Assembly (NCBI GenBank): GCA_022393335.1
Contig: JAJEKB010021087.1
Location: forward strand, 683,435 to 747,434
Direction of reading: 5' to 3'
Source: Macrotrachela quadricornifera
Taxonomy: Eukaryota > Rotifera > Eurotatoria > Philodinida > Philodinidae
Length of the DNA stretch: 64,000 bases
Shown here in pieces: positions 1 to 10,579 of this stretch. The notes below the pieces were generated by a model that searched no databases, had not been told where the DNA came from, and saw only the letters and a program-made list of their open reading frames with translations. Made by a program: the position numbers and the translations under genes. Each line of letters opens with the position of its first letter. The stretch's first letter is position 1.

Positions 1-187
1 ACAATGAATATATTCATATCTTTTCTGTTGAATCAGATCTTTATATAACTCAAATGTTTCTTCATGATTTATATAAATAAGATCCTCTTCTTCATTATTC
101 CATGGTAGAAATAGCATCAGCTGTTCTCTGTAATAATTTTCAGGATCCTTATGTAGCTTAAAGTTTCTGAATCTTATTATTTTTTTC
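1..187 (-). pseudogene. Helitron A continuation after frameshift (pre-helicase region)
   Basis: In the neighbouring minus frame this reads DPENYYREQLMLFLPWNNEE and onward to the window edge without a stop. That is the well-conserved segment between Rep and helicase; Helitron B has the equivalent RYNRALLTLFVPWRNAID. It shows that the stop at 158 is an internal frameshift and that the element continues left of the window. Confidence 0.8.
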
Positions 188-2374
188 TTTATTCTTTTTT
201 TGATCCAACCTTTTCCATTTTTCATCAATTTCATCGTCAATGACATCTTCATCATCAGAATTTTCCATAATCTGAACATTGTTTGTTTGTTTTTTTGATA
301 CATTATATAATGAAGCAAAATCAGCCAAACAGACATTTTTTATTTCGTCAAGTCTGTTAATATACATATTTATCAAACCTTCAACAAAAACATCTTTTGA
401 ATCAGGCTCAAGTTTCTGAAGAATTTCATCTGATTTGACCATAGAAATTCTATTTTCGGGTCTATTCGTATTAATAAATACAGTGCTCCGGCTACTGACT
501 GAAAGTGGAATACTTAAAATATGATAAATAGCTTCTTGTGCTGAAACTTCACTTGAGTTCAAAAATTTATTTGCAATAACTCTAAGACGTTCTTTGACTG
601 TGTTATTGCCTTTTTTTAGCTCATTCAATGCTTCTCTTAAAAGTTTAGACATTCCATTTTCAGATTTGCTGATGTAATCAACACAGTACATTAAGCACGC
701 ATAAGGATCAAGAATGAACTGAATGTCCATATTTGCTTTGTGCAATGACATTATCATTGGATTATATGCATTGATTCTGATTTCATTTGAAGCACGTTTC
801 AAGAATACTTTCGCTTTCTTTAAATCAGCTCGGATCATTTTAATATATTCTTCTTCATTCATATTTACATGTTTCAAGAATTCTTCGAAAGTTAATGAAT
901 TATCTGGATCTTTTGATATTTTATCAAGTTCTTGAACTACATTCTGTCTATTTTTGCTTATCTCTTCACGTTCTTTTTTAGTTAACTTTTCATTGTCACT
1001 AAATGGCTCTAAAATCATCGTCTTTCTCATCGAAAAATATGGAATACCCAAGCGACATATAATACAACCTTTCACGTGTTTTTTACAGGTATGTGAGTGC
1101 TTATGATGTTGCAAATTTACAAGTTCTTCGGAAAATTCCGTTGACTTGGAACTAACCGAAATTAGCTTATCAATGAATTCTATACATCTTTCAATTGATT
1201 CAGGTTTATTTTTATCATATTTTGGAGCATTTTTTAGCCATAGCAAAGTATAAATATGTGGCGACTCACGAGCCTGAAATTCAATTCTGACATATTTGTC
1301 CTCTAATTCATAGCCTTGAAATGGACCACAAGGAGCCGATAATATTTCCCATAAGCATTTTAATCTATGTTCAAAATAACGAACACATGTTACCGGATCT
1401 TGTCTTATTAGATCGCATTTCTTTGCATAGCTTATGTTCTCTGCCTCTTCCACTGTTATTACTTTATTTTCCAACACTTGAGTCAATACTACAATAAGAT
1501 CCGTCCATTTTGTTTCTGCTGCTGACAATGTTAAAAACAGTGTTGGACATCCTAATTGTCTGATCATTGCCATAATTTCCTTCTTCTTTAGTTCCCAAAA
1601 TGCTGGTGAAGATCGATCAAATCTCAAGAATGTAAAAGCATCATCATTATGTATTAATCCATTTACATAATCTCGATTGAGTATTTGTATAGCAGTTACA
1701 TTTTTCGTATTTTTTGTTTTTCTCAAATTTATTGAAATAGCATCTGAGAACTTTCTTGTTTGTAGTTTCTTATATGTAAAAAGTAATTTCGATATTCTCC
1801 CACATCTTCGATCAAAAATTCTTAGTTCGGACTTGGCAATTTTAGCGTAAGTCAATTTGACATTTGATTTGATTTTTCTTGGTTTTCCACAATAAATTTT
1901 TGGAAATGTTAACTCATCGACTTTCAAGTCCATCAAAATAGATATTGGCTTGTTATTTTCTCCAGGAGCAAACTTAATACCAATATTATTTTGATCGTTA
2001 TTCTCATCATTTAATAATGTTTCAGTCGCTCCTGGATTAACTGGTTTATCGTCGCATTCACTCCAATTGTCATCATCATCAAAACCATTTCTTGCGTTTT
2101 CATTTTCATTAAATTTTTTATCCTCATTATTGACAATGAAATTTTCTATTTCATTTGAATATTCCTTAATCCAATTATTAGATACAATAATACCTTCATC
2201 TTTATAAAACTCTTGCTCAACCAAATATTTTACAGCGATATGCACAACTTTTGATCGAATTGTTTCATACATAAAAGCATTTTTATTTTTCATTTGTCTC
2301 ATGAGTTTCAATTGAATCGTATGAGTATCACTAAAACTTCTGGGCAACACTGAAACGTTTGTGTCAGCATTCAT
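158..2374 (-). pseudogene. Helitron A Rep (HUH) domain, catalytic His changed to Tyr
   Basis: This 738-residue open frame carries the Helitron-like N/Rep region. Recognisable parts are the PTLFLTLSAAETKW motif, the HUH-like region EFQARESPHIYTLLWL, a Cys/His cluster (HHKHSHTCKKHVKGCIIC) and the paired-tyrosine motif YCVDYISK. In active Helitrons the HUH motif has two histidines after an RGSPH-like stretch. Here the second His is Tyr (codon TAT) and the preceding Gly is Glu (GAG), so metal binding for DNA nicking should be lost. The nicking tyrosines are still present. The frame ends at 158 only because of a small frameshift; matching sequence continues to the window edge. The ATG at 2374 follows the frameshift and is probably not the true start. 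Confidence 0.85.
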
Positions 2375-2390
2375 CGGAACATTTACAAGG

Positions 2391-3366
2391 TTACCTTTTC
2401 AGACCAAATTGTTTATTATAACCTAAACTTCGAATTACCATAAAAGGAATTCTCGGTGATATTAATCTTTCTTCTAATTCAGTTAAAATTTTTAAACAAT
2501 CTGGTATTTCATAGAATGCTAAACCATTAGATAGGCAGAGATTAGGTACTTTATTCAACATGATGTCCTTTCTACATGTGACACATAATTTGATGATTGT
2601 ATTTTTGAGATAACAAACTGTATCGATAAATTCTTTTTTCAATCCTTTATTTGTTAACATCTCAACTGTAAAGTCTTTGATCGAATACTCAAACCATAAA
2701 CCACCACAACAGTTACAAATCTGAGTAGGTCCTTCTTTTATTTTCAACTCATAATTTGATTTCATGACATCAAAATTATTTTTGTATTTATCTCTACTAT
2801 TCTGCATTCTCAATGGATTGCTTCTTCTCTCTTCCTCTTTGTATTCTTCCTCTTCACGTTTAATTTTAAGAGCCTCTGCTCTTCTTTTATTATCTTCTGT
2901 TTTGAACTTATCATTTCGTCGTTCAATCTTATGAGCTTCTGCTCTTCTTTTATTATCTTCTGTTTTGAGTTGATCATTTTGTCGTGCGATTTTAAGAGCT
3001 TCCACTCTTCTTTTATTATCCTCTGTTTTGAATTCATCATCTTGTCGTGCAATTTTAAGAGCTTCTGCTCTTCTTTTATTATCTTCTGTTTTGAGTTGAT
3101 CATTTTGTCGTTCAGTTTTATGAGCTTCCACTCTTTTTTTTATTATCCTCTGTTTTGAATTCATCATTTTGTCGTGCAATTTTAAGAGCTTCTGTTCTTT
3201 TTTTATTTTCTTCATTTTTAAATTCATCATTTTGTCGCTCAATTTTATGAGTTTGCTCGTCTTCTATTGTCTAACAAGCGAAAATCATCATCAGTTCTTC
3301 TTTCTCTCATTCTCCTAGCAATCTCGGCATTTCTTTGAGGTACAGATCTTTTTTTAAGCTTTGGCA
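2391..3366 (-). pseudogene. Helitron A N-terminal part: repeat linker plus DUF6570-like domain
   Basis: From the ATG at 3366 a basic leader reads MPKLKKRSVPQRNAEIARR, then about seven tandem 21-residue units (core KTEDNKRRAEALKIARQND) predicted to be a charged helix. These are followed by a Cys-rich domain with CNCCG and CVTCRKD pairs and the stretch ELEERLISPRIPFMVIR, a hallmark of the DUF6570 module that precedes Rep in animal Helitrons. Frames change near 3250 and at the 8-T run near 3138 (one extra base relative to the sister repeats). The domain ends at a stop at 2391, caused by one extra A in CTGAAAAGG; removing it would rejoin the Rep frame directly downstream. Confidence 0.8.
2866..3255 (-). 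repeat. 63-bp tandem repeats in Helitron A
   Basis: About six to seven copies of a 63-bp unit coding for 21 residues rich in Lys, Arg, Glu and Asn. Copies differ mainly by single substitutions; one has an extra A/T in a homopolymer, which breaks the frame. The second Helitron has an analogous but different Arg/Glu-rich repeat in the same place. Confidence 0.85.
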
Positions 3367-3968
3367 TTTCTTCAAACTAATTGAAAAAGTACTTTTGATG
3401 TGGCTGACTTTTTTCTGAGCCGTAGATAATGAAATAAAAAAAATATACGATTAAATCAGTCGTTAAAATTTTAAATGAAAGTAGCTTCACTCAGATTAAG
3501 CACGTGTATATACTAAGTGAGTCTTCTACTGAGTGAGACACGTGTTTATCTCTAAAGTTAGTGAGATAAACAATAAATCAGTTTCTTTCGAGAACTCTTC
3601 ATGAAAACTTGTTGAAGACATACTCAATTCTAGGTAAGAAACTTAAAACAGCCTATAATTTGATAATCTTTATTTAAGAAAAATTTATTTAACAAAAAAT
3701 AATGCAACAAAAAACTTGAACAAAAACTTGTTTAATACTTTTTTATTTGTTAGTTTGAAAATTTTCGGCAAATAATGAAAATCTAAAAAAAAGTAAAGCA
3801 AATATTAATCGTGCTTGTCATATTGCCAACAACTTTATTTAGAAATGAAAAAAAATTAAAAACCTGTAGTTAACATAATTATTAATTTTTGTTGCGTACC
3901 CAGAAAGTGAGTATTTTATCCTATTATCAAGAGAATATTTCTATAGGAACATATCAAAGTTACTAATA
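3367..3968. other. Intergenic, no gene seen
   Basis: AT-rich spacer. It holds two CACGTG palindromes (3501 and 3539) within a small region of inverted GAGTGAG/CTCAC-type words. No coding potential was seen. Confidence 0.5.
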
Positions 3969-4915
3969 CTTAGGACAATCCAAAAGTAGTGGCGAAGTTA
4001 TCTTATTTCCTAAAGCAGAGGTGTAAAAGAATTTCTTTTTTTATCAATAGATTGAGCATCTTTCTTTCTATTTTTCTATGCTATTTGATCATCATTGAAA
4101 TGGTATCATATTGACAAACAATTTCGATAAGAACTATTTTTGTGTGACTCCAGCTAGTGCCAATAGTGCATATAATTAAATGTGCGTGTTTCAATCATGT
4201 AATGGATTTTATGAAAAAACAAAAGGCAGTACAAGATGCAGCGTGAAAAGTTCTACAATATACAAGAAACAGTTTATTTTAATTGAGTATTTTTTGCTTT
4301 CAAAAAATGAAAATTTTGTGCGATCAATTTTCACTGTTGCGAAAAAATCTTTTTTTTTTACGCAAAAACAAAAAATTTTTCTTTCTCCTCTCATGTTTTT
4401 ACTATCTAATACGTTTTATTAAAAGGAGAATATACTATAAGATGCAGCATGAAAAGCTCTCCTATTTGTACAGGAAAGTTTATCGTAATGGTTTTCAAAA
4501 GATTCAAAATGCTATACTACCAATTTTTGCACGGTTAAAACGTGATCTGTCAAATTTTTGTCGGTTTTGAAAACAAAAAGTGCGAGTATCAAAAAGGTGG
4601 CCTTTTGTAGATTATAGAGATTTTCATGCTGCGCCTTGTGGTGTATTGTGTTGTTTAATAGAAGCTGTTATATGATGAGAAAAAAACACAAAAACACCGC
4701 ACACGGATAAGAATATACACCATTGATACTAGCTAGTCACACAAAAATAGTTCTTATCGAAATTTTTATTCAATATGATACCATTTAAATGGTGATGAAA
4801 TAGCATAGAAAAATAGAGAGAAAGACGCTCTATATATATATAAAAAACAAAAATTTTTTAGACTTCTGTTTCAGGAAATAAGATACGTCCGCCACTACTT
4901 TTGGATTCCCCTAAG
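3969..4915. mobile_element. Non-autonomous long-TIR element with TA flanks (947 bp)
   Basis: Two inverted arms of about 195 bp (3969-4165 and 4721-4915) match end to end. Tips read CTTAGG..AATCCAAAAGTAGTGGCG, and TA sits immediately outside both ends (3967-3968, 4916-4917). Internal offsets agree exactly: TGTGTGACT lies 172 bases from each tip. The centre has three copies of a GATGCAGCRTGAAAAG-like word (about 4234, 4441 and inverted at 4621) and no transposase. TA flanks suggest the Tc1/mariner superfamily, by inference. Short open frames inside are chance. Confidence 0.75.
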
Positions 4916-5392
4916 TATAATTAAAAATATTTGTAAAGGTTTTCCCATATCTGTCTATCTTGAAAACCATTTATTTATTTTTTGATTAATAATCATTTAT
5001 TATGAAACCTAAACTAACGAGAGTCTAGTCTATAGTAACTTCACTGTGAATATGCTTCTCGAGTATTCATAGAATTGAAATAAGTAATCATGAAAAAAAA
5101 GCTTCTTCTTATTTACTATTCAAGTTAAATCGTTTTTAAACAATCTTTTCTCGAAAACAGCGTTTTGTTTAACTAGCGAGAAAAGAAATGACAACGATAT
5201 GTAGTTGTTTAGCGTTTTCGTAACGCCTCCTTGAACAATTCAGTACGAAAATAAAATATAGTTCATGCTAGATCAATTAATAAAAATAGATTAAATCATA
5301 CGTACACTATAGATTTAAACAAATCTTCGGAAACTTGAGGTTGAATATTTTGTTTTTGTTTTTTAGGAATTTTTGGTAATTTTTGTATTGAA
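4916..5392. other. Intergenic, no gene seen
   Basis: AT-rich spacer between the long-TIR element and the 3' end of the cold-shock-domain-like gene. Nothing recognisable. Confidence 0.5.
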
Positions 5393-5910
5393 TTAATGTC
5401 TTTCGTCAATACTAATATTTATAGCTTCGAGGCCTCGTGGTGCTGGAAAACAACAGATTATTATTAATATTACTAAAGTAAGATACTCACTACGTATGAT
5501 ATCGAATTTACAATTGTCGCTCATGAAGAATTTTTGTTGTCAAGTATCATTTACTATCGACATTTCACGTGCAAAAATATCTCTCGATTCAATATTATCA
5601 TTTCTAGAAATTATATGAAATTGAATATGATAATAATAGTAAATGATATTTACCGTTTCAAGAATCCGTAATGTTTTGCTCGATTGTTAGTGATTACTTT
5701 ACCTCTTACACCTCGTTCTATAAAAAAAAGAATATTGTTTTTTTTTAATTTTGAAAAGTTATTACCAAGAATAATTAGTCCATCTGTACGAGAAGTAAAT
5801 GGTCCATTTGTACGAGAAGTAAGTGGTTCATTTGTACGAGAAGTAAATGTACTAGAAGTAAATAAACCATTTCTACTACGCATAACTGTTTGACTATCAT
5901 TGGCCATCAT
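5393..5910 (-). pseudogene. Cold-shock-domain-like protein, four exons, one in-frame stop
   Basis: Exons on the minus strand: 5910-5766, 5717-5654, 5603-5491 and 5442-5393, with GT-AG introns of 48, 50 and 48 bp; phases agree at every junction. The product starts MMANDSQTVMRSRNG, has three TSRTN-type repeats, then a stretch resembling a cold-shock domain: RGKVITNNRAKHYGFLKR, then RDIFARE, CKFDII and TPRGLEAINISID before the stop at 5393. These line up in order and spacing with the KGxVxWFN..GFGFI, DVFVH, VxFxV and GxxAxNV blocks of the family. The frame is interrupted by TGA at 5540-5542 in exon 3, so it is a recent pseudogene, a variant allele or an assembly error. A 42-bp intron with a poor GTCGAT donor could remove the stop but would shorten the domain. 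Start at tandem ATGs, 5910. Confidence 0.55.
5778..5849 (-). repeat. Three 24-bp tandem repeats in exon 1 of the CSD-like gene
   Basis: Three near-identical 24-bp units containing TTTGTACGAGAAGTAAATGG, plus a partial fourth. On the minus strand they encode an eight-residue SRTNGPFT-like repeat in the protein's N-terminal extension. Confidence 0.8.
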
Positions 5911-6440
5911 TAATTCATCGATGATTCATTTAAATATTCTTCTTCCATTGATTGATTCAATTTTTTTATCTATATTTAAAATATTAAGAGAAAATATTTA
6001 ACAAAAAAAATTTATTTCATGCATATTTTTTTTGGAAAACAAAGTTAATATCAACATATAAAGAGAATAGAAAAGATAAATAACGAAATACATTAGTAAT
6101 CAATTCAGCTAGTTCATTTTTATTTTAACAAAAAATATTATTTAGATTTGTTCAATATTTACAGAATATTATCGAAGAAACGAATTAATGCAATGAAATT
6201 ATTAAGTAATTCAGCTGTTGAAATAAAGTAATCAATGTATATAAGAGCGAAAAGATTTTCTTTAAAGTTGATTTTTAGAATAAAATAATATTTTAATAAT
6301 CAAAATCAATTAAAAAATCTCATTGAAATTTTAGTAGAGTAGTTTTTTGTAATGAGGAAAATCCAATAATTTCTATTCCCTCGACTGAAAGGAGGGTCAT
6401 ACGAAAAAAAATAGTTTGTATGTTTGTCTGTGGGTGTCAG

Positions 6441-6606
6441 AGGTCAAAAAAACATTTTTTCTGAAAATGCTTAAAACTTCGTAAAATATCGTTTGGGAGA
6501 GGTCTTGAGGCTTGGTATTGATTAGTGAGGGGGGGGGGGGGCTTGACAAAGGTCAAAAAAACATTTTTTTTGAAAATGCTTAAAACTTCATAAAACATCG
6601 TTTGGT
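6441..6606. repeat. Direct repeat of about 60 bp split by a G13 run
   Basis: Copies at about 6441-6495 and 6548-6603 share GGTCAAAAAAACATTTTTT, then TGAAAATGCTTAAAACTTC and a TATCGTTTGG-like end. Between them lies a run of 13 G (6529-6541), striking in such AT-rich DNA. Function unknown. Confidence 0.75.
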
Positions 6607-6679
6607 AAGGATTACGTTAGGAACAAATTAAAAACCAATTATCGGTTGTAATTTCGAAACAAATTTCTGTTCTTGGTCA

Positions 6680-6860
6680 ATTTCTACACTTTCTCTATAT
6701 TAGTAGTCTTCTAGCGTCCTTAACTAGTCCACAAACAGACACTACTTCTGAGGACGCTGTCATAGTAGGAAAGAATATACTCTACATAGTATTTTATACT
6801 TTTCTCCATAGAAGCAGCGTCTTAGCGTCCTTAACTAGTTCATATACAGATATGATTTTA
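6680..6860. repeat. Imperfect direct repeat, about 113-bp period
   Basis: AGCGTCCTTAACTAGT occurs at about 6712 and 6825, each preceded by TTTCTC-rich DNA and followed by CAnAnACAGAnA. The duplicated block is about 65 bp. No coding sense. Confidence 0.65.
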
Positions 6861-7291
6861 GCCATACTTGTATAAGAACGAACAAATTACTCTTGTTCAA
6901 CATCCGTTGTATATGCGCAACTGTGATTGAATAAATCAATTTTCTGAACTTATTTCGTTTTGCAACGCCATCTATTGTGGTGAGCAATATGTTTTTTTTC
7001 TAATGGCTAACATGTTATCCCTATGTTTGACCACATAATGTGTGATTGAGTCATTATATAAAAAGGAAAAGAAACATACACACTAGTATCTCTTTGAAGT
7101 GATGAAAACAGGATATTAGTAGATGAACATCATAGACGACAAAAAGATGCCGAAAAGGAAACACTTGATGAGTGAAGAGTTAGATATGGTTATTGTCACT
7201 GATCTAAAGTATCGACAGAAAGTAGTCTAGACTAAACAAAAGATAAATCGATATGAATCACTGTCTCCGATATGAATCATTCTGATTTGGG

Positions 7292-7299
7292 ACTATAAA
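7292..7299 (+). promoter_or_regulatory. Possible TATA box with no intact gene downstream
   Basis: TATAAATA lies about 90 bp before ATG 7381. The intervening leader is CA-rich (ATCAACATCAACAGC) like a 5' UTR, and the ATG begins MRLVIFCIHH, signal-peptide-like, but a stop follows after 18 residues. It could be the promoter and first exon of a gene whose remainder was not found, or chance. Confidence 0.2.
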
Positions 7300-10200
7300 T
7301 AGCGAAGCAGTTCATGTATTCATTCATTCGACTTCTTCGCTTCCTACGATCAACATCAACAGCGTTACTTCCACGGTACAATGCGTCTTGTTATTTTCTG
7401 CATACATCATCCATCTGATAAAAAAAATCAAATGTAGCGTATGATTTATTATCGCTGATTTACCATAAAGTATTTTGAAAAATATCGACAAAATTCACAT
7501 ACATGAAATAATCAAATTGTACAATTATATACAAGGGTATTTAGAATCGATCCATTGTGGATTCCGACCCTTTTTAGGGACTTTGATAAAAAAATATGTT
7601 TAATCTCATCGGATGATGTTGAGATTTGTATTCTAAAATATAGGTAGAATGTTTATTGAAGATTTGCCACCATCGATCAACCAATCATGTGGTTTCAAAG
7701 ATAACTACTTTTGCCGTAAACAGAACAACTGAATTCTTTTCTGTTTATAATATAAAATATTATCAAATTTTCCGAAAGAAATTCTAAATAGATCAGAAAT
7801 TTTAACCAGAATGCAAAGAATGAGTGATTCCGACTTTAATTTTCCAAAACAATAACGGAATCAGACTCAAACAATTGATAAAAAAAGATATCGAACTATC
7901 AGTTTAAAAAGGTCAATGGAAAAAAATATTTATTGAACACTAATTGATAGTCAATTATATAAAAATAACAAGCTTTATATCACATCACAGTCAACATAAA
8001 TTCTTAGAAATTGATCAGTTTGATTATAAGTAAAAAAGGAAATATATGGTGAATTTTATCTTATAAAAGTACCATATAGTTCAAAAATTATCAATGACAA
8101 AAAATTCAATTACAATTTCTATATAAGAACTTCATCAATCGAGAATTTCTTATATAACACAAAATTCAGAAAGAAAACAAAAAGAAATGAAATCCGAATA
8201 ATGCGAACTCATCCATATTGATACTTAAAATAAACGAAATACCATCATAAATATCTATCGTACATGCATAGTCATTTTTCAAGACTAGATAAGAAGTAGA
8301 ATGGGTAATAATCTCTATATTCAAATATAACGATTCATTTCTTTAACATTCGAACTATTTTTCATAAATCCGAACTGAAATCAACCAGTGAGATTTCAAA
8401 AAAGCTATTCAAAACATCAGAAATCGAAAATAATTCATGTTCTAAGATTATGGTTGGTATTATATCAAGTAAAGATATCATCTTTTATCAACTTCGATCA
8501 TTTTATCGATAAATCTTCTTCTTTTCGAAATAATAATTGTTATTTTGATGAAATAAAGGTGAGTCATATTCTTTTTTGTTTAAATCAAGGCAAATATCAA
8601 CTTAATCTAATAAATAGAGGAGGATTTATTTTACTGACATTAATAAAAGACACATCGATTTCAATTTCATGTTTTCATTTAAAAAAAATGATAAAAGTCT
8701 TTCGAAATGCTTTTTCATTTTGGAACAAATGGATGTGTTAGTTGACTTTTCGAACAGAAGAAGAAATCTCGTCTTTCTTTTTACTGAAATTTAGCTTTGA
8801 GATAAATTTTAACAAAAGCAATATCATTGATTAAGATCATAACTTCAGAAAATGAACATTCTATATCAGAATCATTTTTTCTGAATAGAATGATTCTTTT
8901 TATTGTAAAATTCAAAAAGAAAAAAAAATCAAACCTCGTTTTTACGAGTTTAATCAATTAATGATTATTCTTTCTCTTTTTCTTTTTCTTTCTCACCTTT
9001 AACATTCATTATTCTAACATTGATATGAGTATCTATTATTAACCGTGGAATTAATTTATTATCTTATCATTTTTCATCTTACACTAACACACATTAAGAT
9101 TTTTGTTCATTTTCATCATTTCTATCCCATAACGTTAGTTTATTTTTATTGATTCGAATGAAATATCCGATTAGATTTGTTTTAATATGGGATCAGTTAA
9201 ATAATCTCAGGAGTTTCAGTATATATTTGTCGATCATATGTGTCATGGGGTATGAGATCGAATATGATTTTTTATATATGATCTCGATTACGACATCATC
9301 ATGTTAACATAGAAACTGAAAGATTAAAACATTAAGAAGTTAGTTTTTTTCGACAATTTAACATCACATGATGAATAACGATTTTTTTCTTATCTTCTGT
9401 CATACTGGAAAGAAGATAACAAATAAGAAGTTGAACATTTCAATTCTTTTTCTTTCCTCTTACGTTTATTGACACCTATCGTTCATTCTTTTTACATGCT
9501 ATTTGAATTTAGTTTTTAAGAAATAAGATATTTAGAATATTTTAGCGGATGAAAATTCGGAACTAAATAAAATAAGCTGAACAACGTTTGTTCATTATAT
9601 TTCTTTTTCACGATTCCATTTATTTATATCTTGAGATTTCGATTATATTCAAATCGAATTTTTTCCAACATGTTTCGCTATTCATTTTCATAGATCAATC
9701 ATTGGTCTTAATTTAAACATATGAAATGAACATAGATATAGTTGTATGGGTCAATTTTTATAATAAAAAGTCTTTCTCGAAGAAAATGATCAAATATCGT
9801 ATTTTTTATTTGATTTTGTTATTTCAATTTCGTTATTGATATCAAAAAACGACAACAGTTACTTTTGAAAAAATGAAAAATTCAACTGAGACATTTCATA
9901 GATAAATAGATAGATAAGATATGATTAATGATCATTACGTAACTCCTTGAATCGATTCATATTTTCATTTGATCATCCCATAATAAATCACGTAGGTACT
10001 CTAACAATAATCAGTTGTATTTGAAAAGATAAGTTTATGATTTATCGGTTATACTCATGGATTATATACGATTCTGACATTTATACTGTTTTGAAATATT
10101 GGAATGATCGTTTTTTTCGAAAAATTTTAAATTTTATCGCTCATATATACAGTTGAGAATAATGATGATTCTTTTGTTATTCTTCTTTTTCAACATTGAA

Positions 10201-10579
10201 CAATATGCTTTTTTCTATGATATTGAAAAAGAAAGAAACTCTTGGATATGGAAAAAACAAACAAAAATTTTAATTTGTACATGCTAACTTCTATGATCTT
10301 CACTATAAGATGGAACATCATTTTAGCAAACTTCTACTTTCATATTACATTAAAAGTAAAGAAAATAAAAGGAGAAATCAACTGTTCAAATAGAAATCTA
10401 AAGGATAGATAATAAGTGTTCTTCCTTATTGCATTTATTGACTTAATAGTATACCAAATTTCTCCAACAACGATAACCATATTTTAATCTTTCAAAATAT
10501 TTTTTAAATAAAAACTGAAACGGCTGATTTTCATGAAAAAATGCTTTATTTTCTAGATTATATCAAATAATTAAGAAAC

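Larger units (their letters stand above)
1..3366 (-). mobile_element. Helitron A, degenerate, cut by left window edge
   Basis: A rolling-circle (Helitron) transposon read right to left. In order it holds a short basic start (ATG at 3366), a tandem repeat linker, a Cys-rich DUF6570-like domain, the Rep domain and the beginning of the region that precedes the helicase; the helicase itself would lie beyond base 1. The pieces are in the expected Helitron order but in different frames, broken by single-base changes in A-runs near 3250, 3138, 2395 and 180. It is divergently oriented relative to the second Helitron at 10580. The right terminus was not identified. Confidence 0.85.
5911..10579. other. 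Long gene-poor stretch
   Basis: No convincing gene in 4.7 kb of AT-rich DNA. It holds a duplicated 60-bp segment, a G13 run and a second duplicated segment (listed separately), and a possible orphan TATA box. The 117-residue open frame at 8388-8741 has no recognisable motif and low-complexity AT-driven composition, so it is not called. Confidence 0.5.

Noticed and set aside
5430..5445. GAGGCCTCG palindrome as a regulatory site
   Set aside because: It lies in the last exon of the cold-shock-domain-like gene and is explained by its PRGLEA codons.
6420..6440. TGTGGG as bdelloid telomeric repeat
   Set aside because: Only one isolated copy, no array.
7150..7230. Short frame MPKRKHLMSEELDMVIV as a Tc1 transposase start
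   Set aside because: Only 27 codons before a stop, with no downstream transposase motif in any frame.
8388..8741. 117-codon plus frame
   Set aside because: AT-driven composition, no motif, no splice-consistent neighbours.
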